Part shown: positions 54,171-62,277 of the stretch, one piece after another | Layout: every line of letters starts with the position of its first letter | Position numbering within the stretch: the first letter of the stretch is position 1 | Assembly (NCBI GenBank): GCA_030038535.1 | Contig: JASHSV010000362.1 | Coordinates: 1-63,774 of the forward strand | Reading direction: 5' to 3' | Length of the DNA: 63,774 nucleotides | Source of the DNA: Candidatus Acidiferrales bacterium | GTDB taxonomy: Bacteria > Acidobacteriota > Terriglobia > Acidiferrales > UBA7541 | Made by a program: the position numbers and the translations under genes | The notes under the pieces: generated by a model | What the model saw: only the letters and a program-made list of their open reading frames with translations | Databases searched by the model: none | What the model was told of the DNA's origin: nothing

Positions 54171-55099
54171 GGCTTGCTTCTCGTCGTTCCCAAGCGGGTC
54201 CGTAGCGAGTCAAATCTCTCCTTGCGGAGTCCCAGAGCGTGCCGGAGGGGCCGGGAAACGCGCAGCGAGGCCGAGAGCCCGTTATAAGCCACGCGAGAGA
54301 GCGCGCGGCGGATCAACGAAACATGGCGGGACCAGTTAGGAACGAGGCCGCGCGCCGCGAGGCGATGGGTGGCATCGTCAACTGTGCCCACCCAATGAAG
54401 GCCTCCGCCCACCTCGATATTTCGCATGGCAAGCTCATCTTGCCACACGCCGATGGCGCCCTGCAGGTGGTAGGCGTAATCGTGGTTCTGATGAATGGCG
54501 AGGACCGAGGCCGTGGCGTCGATCACAGGCACGTGCATCGAGAGAGCGCGCCAGACAAGCCAGTTGTCCCAGGCGACCCGGCCGATGACGAAAGGAGGAA
54601 TCGCGTCGTACAAGCCGCGCGGGAAAACAAAGTAGTCGATCCATTGTCCCGGGCGCTCGACGCCCTCGCATAACGCGCGCTGGCGGAGCCGGGAGGACCA
54701 ATCTGCTTCCTCGAACGCGATCGGCTCGGTAACGTCCAGATCACGGCGGCGGCCGAGCAGGAGGAAGCGCAGCGACTGTTGCGACACGCGGCGCACCGCC
54801 TCCAGCAGGTCCGGCAGAAACAGCATGTCGCAATTGGCGAAACACATCAGAGGATTGCGGGCGATCTGCTGGGCGTGGGCGAAGAAGGCATTCAGATATT
54901 TGAGCCCAGACGGGTGCCTTGGCGCCTCGGGGATTTGACGGATGGCCAATTCGCGGGCAACTTCCGATGCGCCCTCGTCGTCACCAAACAGAATGACTTC
55001 GACCGCAGGACCGAGGCGCGTCCAACTGGCCAGCGCATTGCGCTGAATGGTGCCGATGTGCCCGCGAAATGGCTTCGGAGTCGTGAACAGTGTCAGCAT
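54167..55099 (-). CDS. GT-A-like protein of unknown specificity
   Basis: A 310-residue protein. An N-terminal [29 protein letters not shown] and [19 protein letters not shown] (a DxD-like CDM site) suggest a GT-A nucleotide-sugar-binding fold. [29 protein letters not shown] is a distinctive later block. I recognise this as a recurring uncharacterised glycosyltransferase-like family in polysaccharide loci, with no confident donor. Overlaps the epimerase start by 4 nt. Confidence 0.6.
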   Translation of the reverse strand: MLTLFTTPKPFRGHIGTIQRNALASWTRLGPAVEVILFGDDEGASEVARELAIRQIPEAPRHPSGLKYLNAFFAHAQQIARNPLMCFANCDMLFLPDLLEAVRRVSQQSLRFLLLGRRRDLDVTEPIAFEEADWSSRLRQRALCEGVERPGQWIDYFVFPRGLYDAIPPFVIGRVAWDNWLVWRALSMHVPVIDATASVLAIHQNHDYAYHLQGAIGVWQDELAMRNIEVGGGLHWVGTVDDATHRLAARGLVPNWSRHVSLIRRALSRVAYNGLSASLRVSRPLRHALGLRKERFDSLRTRLGTTRSKP

Positions 55100-55130
55100 G
55101 GAGATGGCCGGACTCGCTAAGACCGTTGCT

Positions 55131-55868
55131 TCATTCGGGCCCAGGTCTCGTCAATACAAAACAGCCCAGCGCGTACCGGCTCCGCATCACCTGGTGGTAA
55201 TCCGCGGTCGCAGTGAAATGCAGAGCTTCGGCCCGATCGACCAGAGCCCACTGACACCGCTCATCCTTCACCCAATAAACTTCCTTGCTCACCGTGAAAG
55301 CCTCGAGCAGGCGCGGCAGCCGTTCAGCGCCGTAGACACGATGCAGCGGAGCGAAGACCGCATCACGCCCGACCGGAACTGTCAGGAGCATGCGCCCTCC
55401 CCCCTTTAGCATGCGCAGCATGCGTGCCATCGCTAGCAGGTCTCCGTCGCCGTTAGCGTCGTCCTTCGCCACGCTGTATCGCGAAGGAATCCCCACGTGC
55501 TCGACGGAGGAGCAGTTAAGAATGACGTCAAAATGATTCTCAGGCATCTCTTCGCGAAGGATGTCGGCCTTCCGGAACTCAACGGATGGATGAGTCCAGA
55601 GAAATCGCTGTGGCTCCAGATCCATTGCGAGCACGTGATATCCGCGCTGGGCGGCCAGGAGCGACAAGAAGCCGGGCCCACAGCCGAAATCCAGCGCTTT
55701 CCCGGGTCCCGGAGGCAACTCAGCGCCTATAAAGGCGTACTCGACTTCGCGATCACCAGCGAGGCCGCCCACGGCGCCGTCGTCCGCGCGGGAATTGCGC
55801 ATATCGCGAAGCCGACCGTAGAGCCCTTCGGGCAAATAGAGCGGAACGTGTACGCTGACCCGCTTCAT
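55131..55868 (-). CDS. Class I SAM-dependent methyltransferase
   Basis: A 245-residue protein starting MKRVSVHVPLYLPEGLYG. Motif I is KALDFGCGPGFLSLLAAQ, with VLAMDLEPQRF, FDVILNCSSVEHVGIPSRYS and GRMLLTVPVGRDAVF. The ATG at 55868 sits in an ATGA overlap with the next methyltransferase; the longer open frame to 55970 is not homologous. It is the second of two consecutive methyltransferases immediately downstream of Wzt. Confidence 0.82.
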   Translation of the reverse strand: MKRVSVHVPLYLPEGLYGRLRDMRNSRADDGAVGGLAGDREVEYAFIGAELPPGPGKALDFGCGPGFLSLLAAQRGYHVLAMDLEPQRFLWTHPSVEFRKADILREEMPENHFDVILNCSSVEHVGIPSRYSVAKDDANGDGDLLAMARMLRMLKGGGRMLLTVPVGRDAVFAPLHRVYGAERLPRLLEAFTVSKEVYWVKDERCQWALVDRAEALHFTATADYHQVMRSRYALGCFVLTRPGPE

Positions 55869-56665
55869 AGAGAACCCGAAAGGCGCCTGCGCACTGAAGC
55901 CACTTTTTCCGGCCACGGTTTCGTCAGCAGCCGCCCCAGGCTCCGCAGCGGCGCTCCCAGCCGGTCCCATGCCGTAGTCCAGGGATCCAGTTTGGCGGAT
56001 GGCTCCGGCACGCTCTCAAGTTGCGACAAATTGAGCTCCCCACGCGAAGCAACCAGCATCGTGCGAGATTTCTTCTGCCGCAGGGAGTTGCGGTAAGCCG
56101 GGTGCTCGGGATTCTTCCTAAGGCTATAAACGAAGGAAAAGCCCGCGCGATACATGAGTTTCGCAAGACAAGCTTCCGACGGGTAAAAGGCCACGAACTG
56201 AAGGCCCTGATCCGCCGTCCGGCATTCGTCGCGCAATTCCATCAGTGGAAGATTGGATGGAAGGCACATGCTTTCGACTAGGAGAACCTTTCCTGTAAGA
56301 GCATGCAGATTGCGCAGAGCCCGAAATGGATTTTCCAGATGATAGAGCAGGCCGAAACAGAGCACCACATCCGCGGGGCCGTACCTCCGTACCCCGTCGT
56401 CTTCCAGGTTCGCGGTGAAAAACTGCACCCGGGGATAGCGGCTGGCCGCGAGCACAGCGTTTTCTGCCCTGCCGTCCAGGCCTGTTACGCGAAATCCCTC
56501 GGAATGAAGAACGCCCGAGAAATATCCGGAACCACAACCCACATCGAGAGCGGTCTCTGCGTTCAATTTTTTCTTCAGCCCGTCCAGCAGCGGGCGCATG
56601 ACGGCTTCCCGGCTCTCATTGAGCGTGGCATAGTGAGCCTGGTCGAAGACCGGTGCCGATTTCAT
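55865..56665 (-). CDS. Class I SAM-dependent methyltransferase
   Basis: A 266-residue protein with FDQAHYATLNESREAVM at the N-terminus, motif I TALDVGCGSGYFSGVL, VTGLDGRAENAVLA and ADVVLCFGLLYHLENPFRAL. It resembles methyltransferases linked to O-antigen modification. Its ATG overlaps the Wzt stop by 4 nt. In ABC-dependent O-antigens, terminal methylation adjacent to Wzt commonly caps the chain; that role is inferred here. Confidence 0.83.
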   Translation of the reverse strand: MKSAPVFDQAHYATLNESREAVMRPLLDGLKKKLNAETALDVGCGSGYFSGVLHSEGFRVTGLDGRAENAVLAASRYPRVQFFTANLEDDGVRRYGPADVVLCFGLLYHLENPFRALRNLHALTGKVLLVESMCLPSNLPLMELRDECRTADQGLQFVAFYPSEACLAKLMYRAGFSFVYSLRKNPEHPAYRNSLRQKKSRTMLVASRGELNLSQLESVPEPSAKLDPWTTAWDRLGAPLRSLGRLLTKPWPEKVASVRRRLSGSL

Positions 56666-57894
56666 AGGCGATTCTCTTCGCTCTCAGCCCGAAACTCCGA
56701 CGGCAAGTTCATAACGCCGTTCCATTCGTCGAGGGGATGTTGGTGGTTTTCCGTGGCGACGATCATCTCCGGCGCGCCATGCCACATATCAACCAACCCA
56801 TGGTCATCCCAGAGGCTCACCTGCCAGGTGAAGGCGCCGGGGCGCAGAGGCAGGACGGGGAATCGGTATCGAAACGCGCAGATGCCAGGTGAGAGATGCA
56901 GGTTCTGTTCCGCGTGGCCCCAAATCAATTGCTGATTGGAGTCAAACAAGGACACGCCGTGAATCCCGTGGTGGATTGGCTGGTGGACATCCAAAAAGAA
57001 ACACACCTCGACGGGGCCAAGCACGTCGAGGATGTGCCGCTCTTCCCCGCGCCGCTCGACGATCTCCCAGCGCAGGAAACGTGCCCTGTAGTTCTGATCG
57101 CCGCTCGGCACCCGATCCTTGCGCTCGCCCGCGCTCATGGCCAATTCGTATGCGCCGACCACTTCCGCGGTCTTTCCTTGCCGGCGAACCCCGCCTTCCA
57201 GCCAAATGACATTACGACACAGCCGTCGAATCTGATTCATTTGGTGACTGACGAAAAGGACAGTGCGGCCTCCGCGGGTGACCTCGTCCATTTTGCCCAA
57301 GCATTTCTTCTGGAACTCGAGGTCGCCGACGGCAAGCACTTCATCCACTAGCAGCACCTCCGGCTCGAGGTGCGCGGCCACGGAAAACGCCAGGCGGAGC
57401 TGCATGCCGCTCGAGTAATGCTTCAGCGGCGTGTCGAGAAACGTTTCCACACCGGAAAACGCCACAATCTCGTCGAACTTGCGGCGAATCTCCCGGCGCT
57501 TCATTCCCAGGATCGACCCGGAAAAGTAGATATTCTCACGGCCCGTGAGTTCGGGATGAAAGCCCGTGCCGACTTCCAGCAAGCTGCCCACGCGCCCGCG
57601 CACCTCGGCGCCGCCTTCCGTGGGCATCGTGATGCCTGCAAGGATTTTGAGAAGCGTGGATTTGCCGGCGCCGTTACGGCCGACGATTCCGATCGTTTCG
57701 CCCTCCTCCACCGCAAACGAAACGTCGCGCAGCGCCCAGATGTGCGCTTGCCCATTCCCGTTGGAAACCGCGCGGCGGCGGAAGGGCGCCGTCACCGCAC
57801 GTGCGAGCACGTCGCGCAGGGCGATATACCGCTCCCGTTCGCCCAGACGAAAGCGCTTGCCGAGCCCGTCAACTCGAATCGCCGCAGCAGACAT
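56662..57894 (-). CDS. wzt: Polysaccharide ABC exporter ATPase with C-terminal extension (Wzt-like)
   Basis: A 410-residue ATPase that powers glycan export with Wzm. The nucleotide-binding domain has Walker A GRNGAGKST, a signature HYSSGMQLRLAFS and Walker B EVLLVDEVLAVGD, then the H-loop (VLFVSHQMNQIRR). About residues 245-410 form a beta-rich extension matching the carbohydrate-recognition domain of Wzt proteins that bind a terminal modification of the O-antigen. ATG at 57894; a GTG one codon upstream is an alternative. Overlaps the methyltransferase gene by 4 nt. Confidence 0.92.
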   Translation of the reverse strand: MSAAAIRVDGLGKRFRLGERERYIALRDVLARAVTAPFRRRAVSNGNGQAHIWALRDVSFAVEEGETIGIVGRNGAGKSTLLKILAGITMPTEGGAEVRGRVGSLLEVGTGFHPELTGRENIYFSGSILGMKRREIRRKFDEIVAFSGVETFLDTPLKHYSSGMQLRLAFSVAAHLEPEVLLVDEVLAVGDLEFQKKCLGKMDEVTRGGRTVLFVSHQMNQIRRLCRNVIWLEGGVRRQGKTAEVVGAYELAMSAGERKDRVPSGDQNYRARFLRWEIVERRGEERHILDVLGPVEVCFFLDVHQPIHHGIHGVSLFDSNQQLIWGHAEQNLHLSPGICAFRYRFPVLPLRPGAFTWQVSLWDDHGLVDMWHGAPEMIVATENHQHPLDEWNGVMNLPSEFRAESEENRL

Positions 57895-57915
57895 CACAGT
57901 TTCGCGGAGGCCGCC

Positions 57916-58827
57916 CTACACCACATCCGCCACCGTTGCTTCCATGCGCCGGAAATACCAGAGGCCCACAATGAGCATCACGAGGACGGCGCTTGCCGAC
58001 GCGGCGACGAGCCCCCAGCTGGGAGCATTTTGGCCGGTAACCGACCAGCGAAATCCGTCAATCACGCCAACCATTGGATTTAGACCGTAAAGAGTCCGCC
58101 AGCGCTCCGGCACGAGACTGGAGGGATACGCCACGGGCGACGCAAACAGCCAGAACTGCACCAGGAAGGGCATCACGTAGCGGACGTCTCTGTAAAGCGC
58201 ATTCAGCGCCGCAAGCCAAAGCCCCGCGCCCAGTGCGGTGAGCATCGCGAGCAGCAAAAATGCGGGCAGAAACACAAGCCACGGACCGGGCGTCACACGG
58301 TAGTAGAGCGCCATCCCGGCGAGCAGGACGAGCGCGATGGCAAAATCCACGAGGCCCGAGAAGACGGCGGACAGTGGCAGCAAAACGCGCGGGAAATAGA
58401 CCTTTGTGATCACACGCTGGTTTTCCACCACGCTGGTCGTGGCGCCAGAGAGTGCGCCCGCGAAATACGTCCAGGGCAGCAGCGCGGCATAGAAGAAGAG
58501 CGGATAGGGGATGCCGCCCGATGGAATCTTCGCCAGCCTGCCGAAAAACAGGGTGAAGACCAGCATTGTGGCAACTGGCTGAATTACCGCCCAGCCCGCT
58601 CCGATCACCGTCTGTTTGTAACGTACTTTGATCTCGCGCCACACCAGGAAATAGAGCAATTCGCTGTAATCGGCCAGCTCCCTCAGGTTCAGAGCATGCA
58701 AGCGGCCGGGCGGCGCGATGCGCTTCACAGGAAGCGCGTGTGCCGTGCCGTGCGGCTCGGTGGCCACGGAGGCGCTTCTGGCGGCGACTGCCAGTGCTTC
58801 CTCCACGGGATTCGATTTCGTGCTCAT
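57916..58827 (-). CDS. wzm: Polysaccharide ABC exporter permease (Wzm-like)
   Basis: A 303-residue ABC-2-type membrane protein with an N-terminal cytosolic segment (about 1-45) and six predicted membrane spans. The LRELADYSELLYFLVWREIKVRYKQTVIG N-terminal gate sequence and the C-terminal LNPMVGVIDGFRW region are typical of Wzm/RfbA-like permeases. It forms the pore for undecaprenyl-linked glycan flipping with the adjacent ATPase. ATG start; 21 nt before wzt. Confidence 0.91.
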   Translation of the reverse strand: MSTKSNPVEEALAVAARSASVATEPHGTAHALPVKRIAPPGRLHALNLRELADYSELLYFLVWREIKVRYKQTVIGAGWAVIQPVATMLVFTLFFGRLAKIPSGGIPYPLFFYAALLPWTYFAGALSGATTSVVENQRVITKVYFPRVLLPLSAVFSGLVDFAIALVLLAGMALYYRVTPGPWLVFLPAFLLLAMLTALGAGLWLAALNALYRDVRYVMPFLVQFWLFASPVAYPSSLVPERWRTLYGLNPMVGVIDGFRWSVTGQNAPSWGLVAASASAVLVMLIVGLWYFRRMEATVADVV

Positions 58828-58857
58828 GGCCGGATGTATAAAGGGCTTGGGCGCGCG

Positions 58858-59466
58858 CTACAGAGGAATGACTTCGTACCCCGCAAGTTCGACTGCAACA
58901 GCCTGGCGTATGGCGTCCACGGCCACAACCAATCGATCCTGTTTTTTGACCCGCACCAGAATTCCTTCGACTCCCGCTAGAGCACCGCTGGCGATTTTGA
59001 CGCGCTGGCCGACCCGGAGATAACGGTGCGGGTGGAGCAGTGCTCTCTCGTCCGCCAGCCTGCGGAGCGCCGCGATTTGCTCAGCGGGCACCTCTGCATA
59101 GGTCTGCCCGAAACCCACGATGCGCACGACGCCGACCGTGCGCAGGATCGCGGTGCGCTCTGCAGATGCAGGAGCGAATTGCGCGAACAAATATCCACGG
59201 AACATCGGGACTTCAACCTTTTGGTAACGGTCCTGCCAACGATGCACTTCCAAGCGCAGCGGCAGAAAAACGGGCAGCCGCTTTCGGTCGAGCTGCTCGG
59301 CCACCTGTTTTTCGAATCGCGAGCGCGTGTAAAGAGCGAACCAAGCTGAGGCCCCGACCGCTTCCGTCCTCTGGGGCGCTGTGAGCGGCGCAGCAGGCAG
59401 GAAACGGAATTGATGGAGTTCGGACAAAGCTCCGCCCTTGTCGGTTACATGGCAAACACAATGCAA
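58858..59466 (-). CDS. NusG paralogue, UpxY/RfaH-like antiterminator
   Basis: A 202-residue protein from a TTG start. An NGN domain (WFALYTRSRFEKQVAEQLDR and RGYLFAQF, about 42-120) is followed by a KOW domain (RVGQRVKIASGALAGVEGILVR, about 150-175). The long N-terminal extension and position before wzm-wzt match locus-specific NusG paralogues such as UpxY and RfaH. These bind RNA polymerase and allow transcription through long polysaccharide operons. The start is uncertain; a later TTG at 59427 is another choice. Confidence 0.84.
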   Translation of the reverse strand: MHCVCHVTDKGGALSELHQFRFLPAAPLTAPQRTEAVGASAWFALYTRSRFEKQVAEQLDRKRLPVFLPLRLEVHRWQDRYQKVEVPMFRGYLFAQFAPASAERTAILRTVGVVRIVGFGQTYAEVPAEQIAALRRLADERALLHPHRYLRVGQRVKIASGALAGVEGILVRVKKQDRLVVAVDAIRQAVAVELAGYEVIPL

Positions 59467-59485
59467 CCGACTGAAACCAAAGTCG

Positions 59486-60790
59486 TTACGACTCGTCCCA
59501 GCCGCGCGATGTGAGCAGCGCGGCTAAAACGGCGAAACAGGACGCATTGGCCGGAATATGAAGATTAAAGTCCAGCCACCCATGCACCATAAACGCGATG
59601 CAACCCGCGGCGATTGCCGCGAGCAACGCGCCTGTTGCCGTTCCACTGGAACGCGCGAGGTTACGCACTGCCTCGCGTCCCCCGGCGAACAGCATCCACA
59701 CCGCCAGCAGACCGCCGATCGAACCCGTCTCAGCAAGAAATTGCAGGTAGTCGTTATGGGCGTGCGTCCAAACCAGATCCGTGGCGAAAGAACGCGCGGC
59801 GGGAAACCGCGTGGCAAATGTGTCGAGTCCCGAGCCGATCACCGGGGTCTCGCGGATCAGCCGGAAGGTGTCTTTCCACGCCACGATGCGGTATGCGGCC
59901 GCGTCTTCCTGCTGGAATTGATTGGGGCGCAGAACGGATTCATAGCGCGCCAACAATTCGCCGCGCTCAAGAGCGAGCACAGCGCCCCCAGTTACGAACA
60001 TGGCTGCGAGCAGCGGCAGTACAGCGCGTTTTCCAGCGCGCTGCGCTGCGATCAAGAGCGAAAAGGCCACGACCGCCATCCCCAGTGAAAGGGCACCGCC
60101 GCGCGAGCCGGAAAGCACCACGGCCCCGCCCATCACCACCGCCAGCGCGGTCCAGAACCAGCGCTGCGCCAGCCGGTGATCCGGCACAAGCGCCTGGCCC
60201 AGAGCGAGCGGGCACAGCATTTCCATCAATCCGGCGAAATGGTTACGGTTCACATATGGACCGAACATGCGGCCGCCGTTTTCAAGCTTCCAGGTCCAAT
60301 ACAGCCGCCCATCCGCGGTCAAGTACTGCGCGATGCCCATGACCGCGATCAGAAATCCCGCCACTGCGAGCGCCGCGCAGAAGGTACGCAGCCGCAGCGG
60401 CGTATGCACGGTGCCTGCCGCGGCCATGGCCAGCGAGATATAACCCACCCAACGCAGCCACTCGACTTCACTGGCCACCGGAGCCGGCGACAGATCTGTG
60501 GCCCAGTGTATGGCCGTAAACGCAACAAGAACGAGTGCGGGAATGGCCATGGGGTGACCCAGCATGGACACACGCCCGCGGAAAATCTCATCCAGCATCC
60601 ACATCAGGAAGATGCACCAGGACGCCGCCACCAGAACCAAGGCGGCAAGATGCGACGTAGCCCCGAATGCCAGGGGCGCAGCAATCAAGACAGCGCACAC
60701 GCCACCAGCCACGATGCGACCGGAAAGCGTGGCGTCGGCGGATTGTTCGCGCACCGGCCAGGCTTCGGCATGGCTGATGAGCACGCTCAT
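59486..60790 (-). CDS. O-antigen ligase-family membrane protein
   Basis: A 434-residue protein with about 12 membrane segments. The family core includes GRMFGPYVNRNHFAGLMEM, VLSGSRGGALSLG and, in the large loop, ETPVIGSGLDTFATRFP with WTHAHNDYLQFLAETGSIGG, which is the classic ligase/Wzy_C signature containing a conserved His and Arg/Ser region. It could ligate or polymerise the glycan. Coupled by an ATGA overlap to the TPR gene upstream. A second, more divergent family member lies at 36741-38234. Confidence 0.85.
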   Translation of the reverse strand: MSVLISHAEAWPVREQSADATLSGRIVAGGVCAVLIAAPLAFGATSHLAALVLVAASWCIFLMWMLDEIFRGRVSMLGHPMAIPALVLVAFTAIHWATDLSPAPVASEVEWLRWVGYISLAMAAAGTVHTPLRLRTFCAALAVAGFLIAVMGIAQYLTADGRLYWTWKLENGGRMFGPYVNRNHFAGLMEMLCPLALGQALVPDHRLAQRWFWTALAVVMGGAVVLSGSRGGALSLGMAVVAFSLLIAAQRAGKRAVLPLLAAMFVTGGAVLALERGELLARYESVLRPNQFQQEDAAAYRIVAWKDTFRLIRETPVIGSGLDTFATRFPAARSFATDLVWTHAHNDYLQFLAETGSIGGLLAVWMLFAGGREAVRNLARSSGTATGALLAAIAAGCIAFMVHGWLDFNLHIPANASCFAVLAALLTSRGWDES

Positions 60791-62115
60791 CGCGCCGTTC
60801 CTTTTCCGGACTTTGTGCGCGCGGACTCCGCGCCCGCGAGCGGATCTTTCTGCAGCCTCTGCCAGTGGACGGCTGCCAGGCAGAGTTGACCGCTGGCAGG
60901 AGGCTGGTCAGCAGCCACCCCGGGCCGCTCGAGCGCCACCTGCGCCAGATGAGTATGGGGCCCTGCGGCAAACTCGGCGGAAACGTCCTCCCAGCCCGTG
61001 CTGCCCACCACACGATCCGTCATCGCGGACTCCTGGCCGGTCGCGCCGAGGCCAGAAACGGAGAGGAATGCGCCGGTGCGTGTAGCCAGATGCCGCACAC
61101 GAATTTTCGCGGTCAGAAGATACCGATCGCCGGGCTCGACGATTACAGGGTGCGAGATGTGGTAGAAATTCGCGCGAGAGCGGTCTCCGAAATCCGCACA
61201 CAGGCAAGTTTCGCCCGGCAGCGGCCCCTCATCGTTCACGTACACCGAGGTTTCCGGCTGAGGGACCACTTTCCAGTCGAACCCAAAGCCGAGCATGGGC
61301 CGTCGAAAATCGCTGTTGTAGAGCGGCTCGGCAAGGTCTTCCGGATCCGCTCCGATCCAGCCGCGCCGGACGGAATCCGACCATACGCGGCCGGCCAGTT
61401 CGCCATCGCCCTGCGCGATCAACGCGTCGAGAAAACGCTGGAGATAGAACCCCGAGGGAGAAATCCCGGTGGCCATGACGCGGTTCCAGAGCGCGGCCGT
61501 CGATTTCGGCTCCATGCGGTTACAGACGTACGCGGTTACATCGTCAATGGCCGTGCGGTCAGCCGGCAGAACGGTTTCGATCAACGTACTGAGATCCGCA
61601 ACCTCGGAGAGCTGCGGAATTACCCTTGACGCGTAGGGCGGCGCGACGGCTAGAAGATCGTGCCCGAACTCCAACGCGCGGCCCGCCTGATTGTTGCGCA
61701 GGGCAAAACTCATGGATTGCCACAACATCAGCGGAGTGCGGGGTTCGGCCGCGCGCGCAGTGTCGAGCGCGCTTTCGGCCCCGGAGACGTCACCCGCGTT
61801 CTCACGCGCCTGGGAGAGTTCCACCCAATAAGTGCCGGAGTGCGGGTCGAGGCGCGTGGCTTCGTCGAGCGCGGCCACCGCGGCGGCGGGACTTCCGGAC
61901 TCCGAGAAGAGCTCAGCGCGGCCCAGGCGCCAGTAAATTTCCGCGTTGCGAGGCTCAAGCTGCAGTGCGTGCTCGAGGCTACTCACGGTTCCTTCCTGGG
62001 CCAGACGCTCGGCGTGGAAGTGTTTCCATAACTCGAGTGACAAGGCCACCGTCGCCGCGACCAGGAAAGCTGCGGCAAGAATCCTGCTGGGCCAGCGTTC
62101 CAGAACCAGTTCCAT
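60787..62115 (-). CDS. Membrane-anchored TPR protein with C-terminal beta-rich domain
   Basis: A 442-residue protein. One N-terminal membrane anchor (about 11-28) precedes TPR repeats (about 40-150: ALQLEPRNAEIYWRLGRAEL and ATRLDPHSGTYWVELSQA). A C-terminal domain (about 270-430) rich in beta strands ends with LSVSGLGATGQESAMTDRVVGS-like strands and a WEDVSAEFAAGPHTHLAQVALERPG segment, reminiscent of carbohydrate-binding jelly rolls. It overlaps the ligase gene by 4 nt and is next to the BY-kinase gene. Probably part of the periplasmic assembly machine; its partner is likely the ligase. Confidence 0.7.
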   Translation of the reverse strand: MELVLERWPSRILAAAFLVAATVALSLELWKHFHAERLAQEGTVSSLEHALQLEPRNAEIYWRLGRAELFSESGSPAAAVAALDEATRLDPHSGTYWVELSQARENAGDVSGAESALDTARAAEPRTPLMLWQSMSFALRNNQAGRALEFGHDLLAVAPPYASRVIPQLSEVADLSTLIETVLPADRTAIDDVTAYVCNRMEPKSTAALWNRVMATGISPSGFYLQRFLDALIAQGDGELAGRVWSDSVRRGWIGADPEDLAEPLYNSDFRRPMLGFGFDWKVVPQPETSVYVNDEGPLPGETCLCADFGDRSRANFYHISHPVIVEPGDRYLLTAKIRVRHLATRTGAFLSVSGLGATGQESAMTDRVVGSTGWEDVSAEFAAGPHTHLAQVALERPGVAADQPPASGQLCLAAVHWQRLQKDPLAGAESARTKSGKGTAR

Positions 62116-62277
62116 CGATCTTCAGCTGCTTCTGAAGCCTCCCCTTTCAGCATAAGGCGGGCTTAGACTGCGTTTGTCCACTGGCGCGTTCAGCAAATCA
62201 TCCCGAGCAAGGCGCGCAGATGCGACCCGGGAGAATCGCCCCCGAACTTCTCTGACCCAGAAAGCTCCCCCGCCGGA
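62116..62277. other. 162-nt spacer between BY-kinase and TPR genes
   Basis: Contains no recognisable gene or repeat. On the minus strand it could carry a promoter or 3' end for the kinase transcript, but I see no strong -10/-35 pair or hairpin with U-tract. Confidence 0.3.

Noticed and set aside
58840-58870. A third copy of the CTCTGTAG palindromic element near the NusG paralogue stop
   Set aside because: The CTCTGTAG match is the last codons and stop of that gene; no stem follows like in the two real copies.
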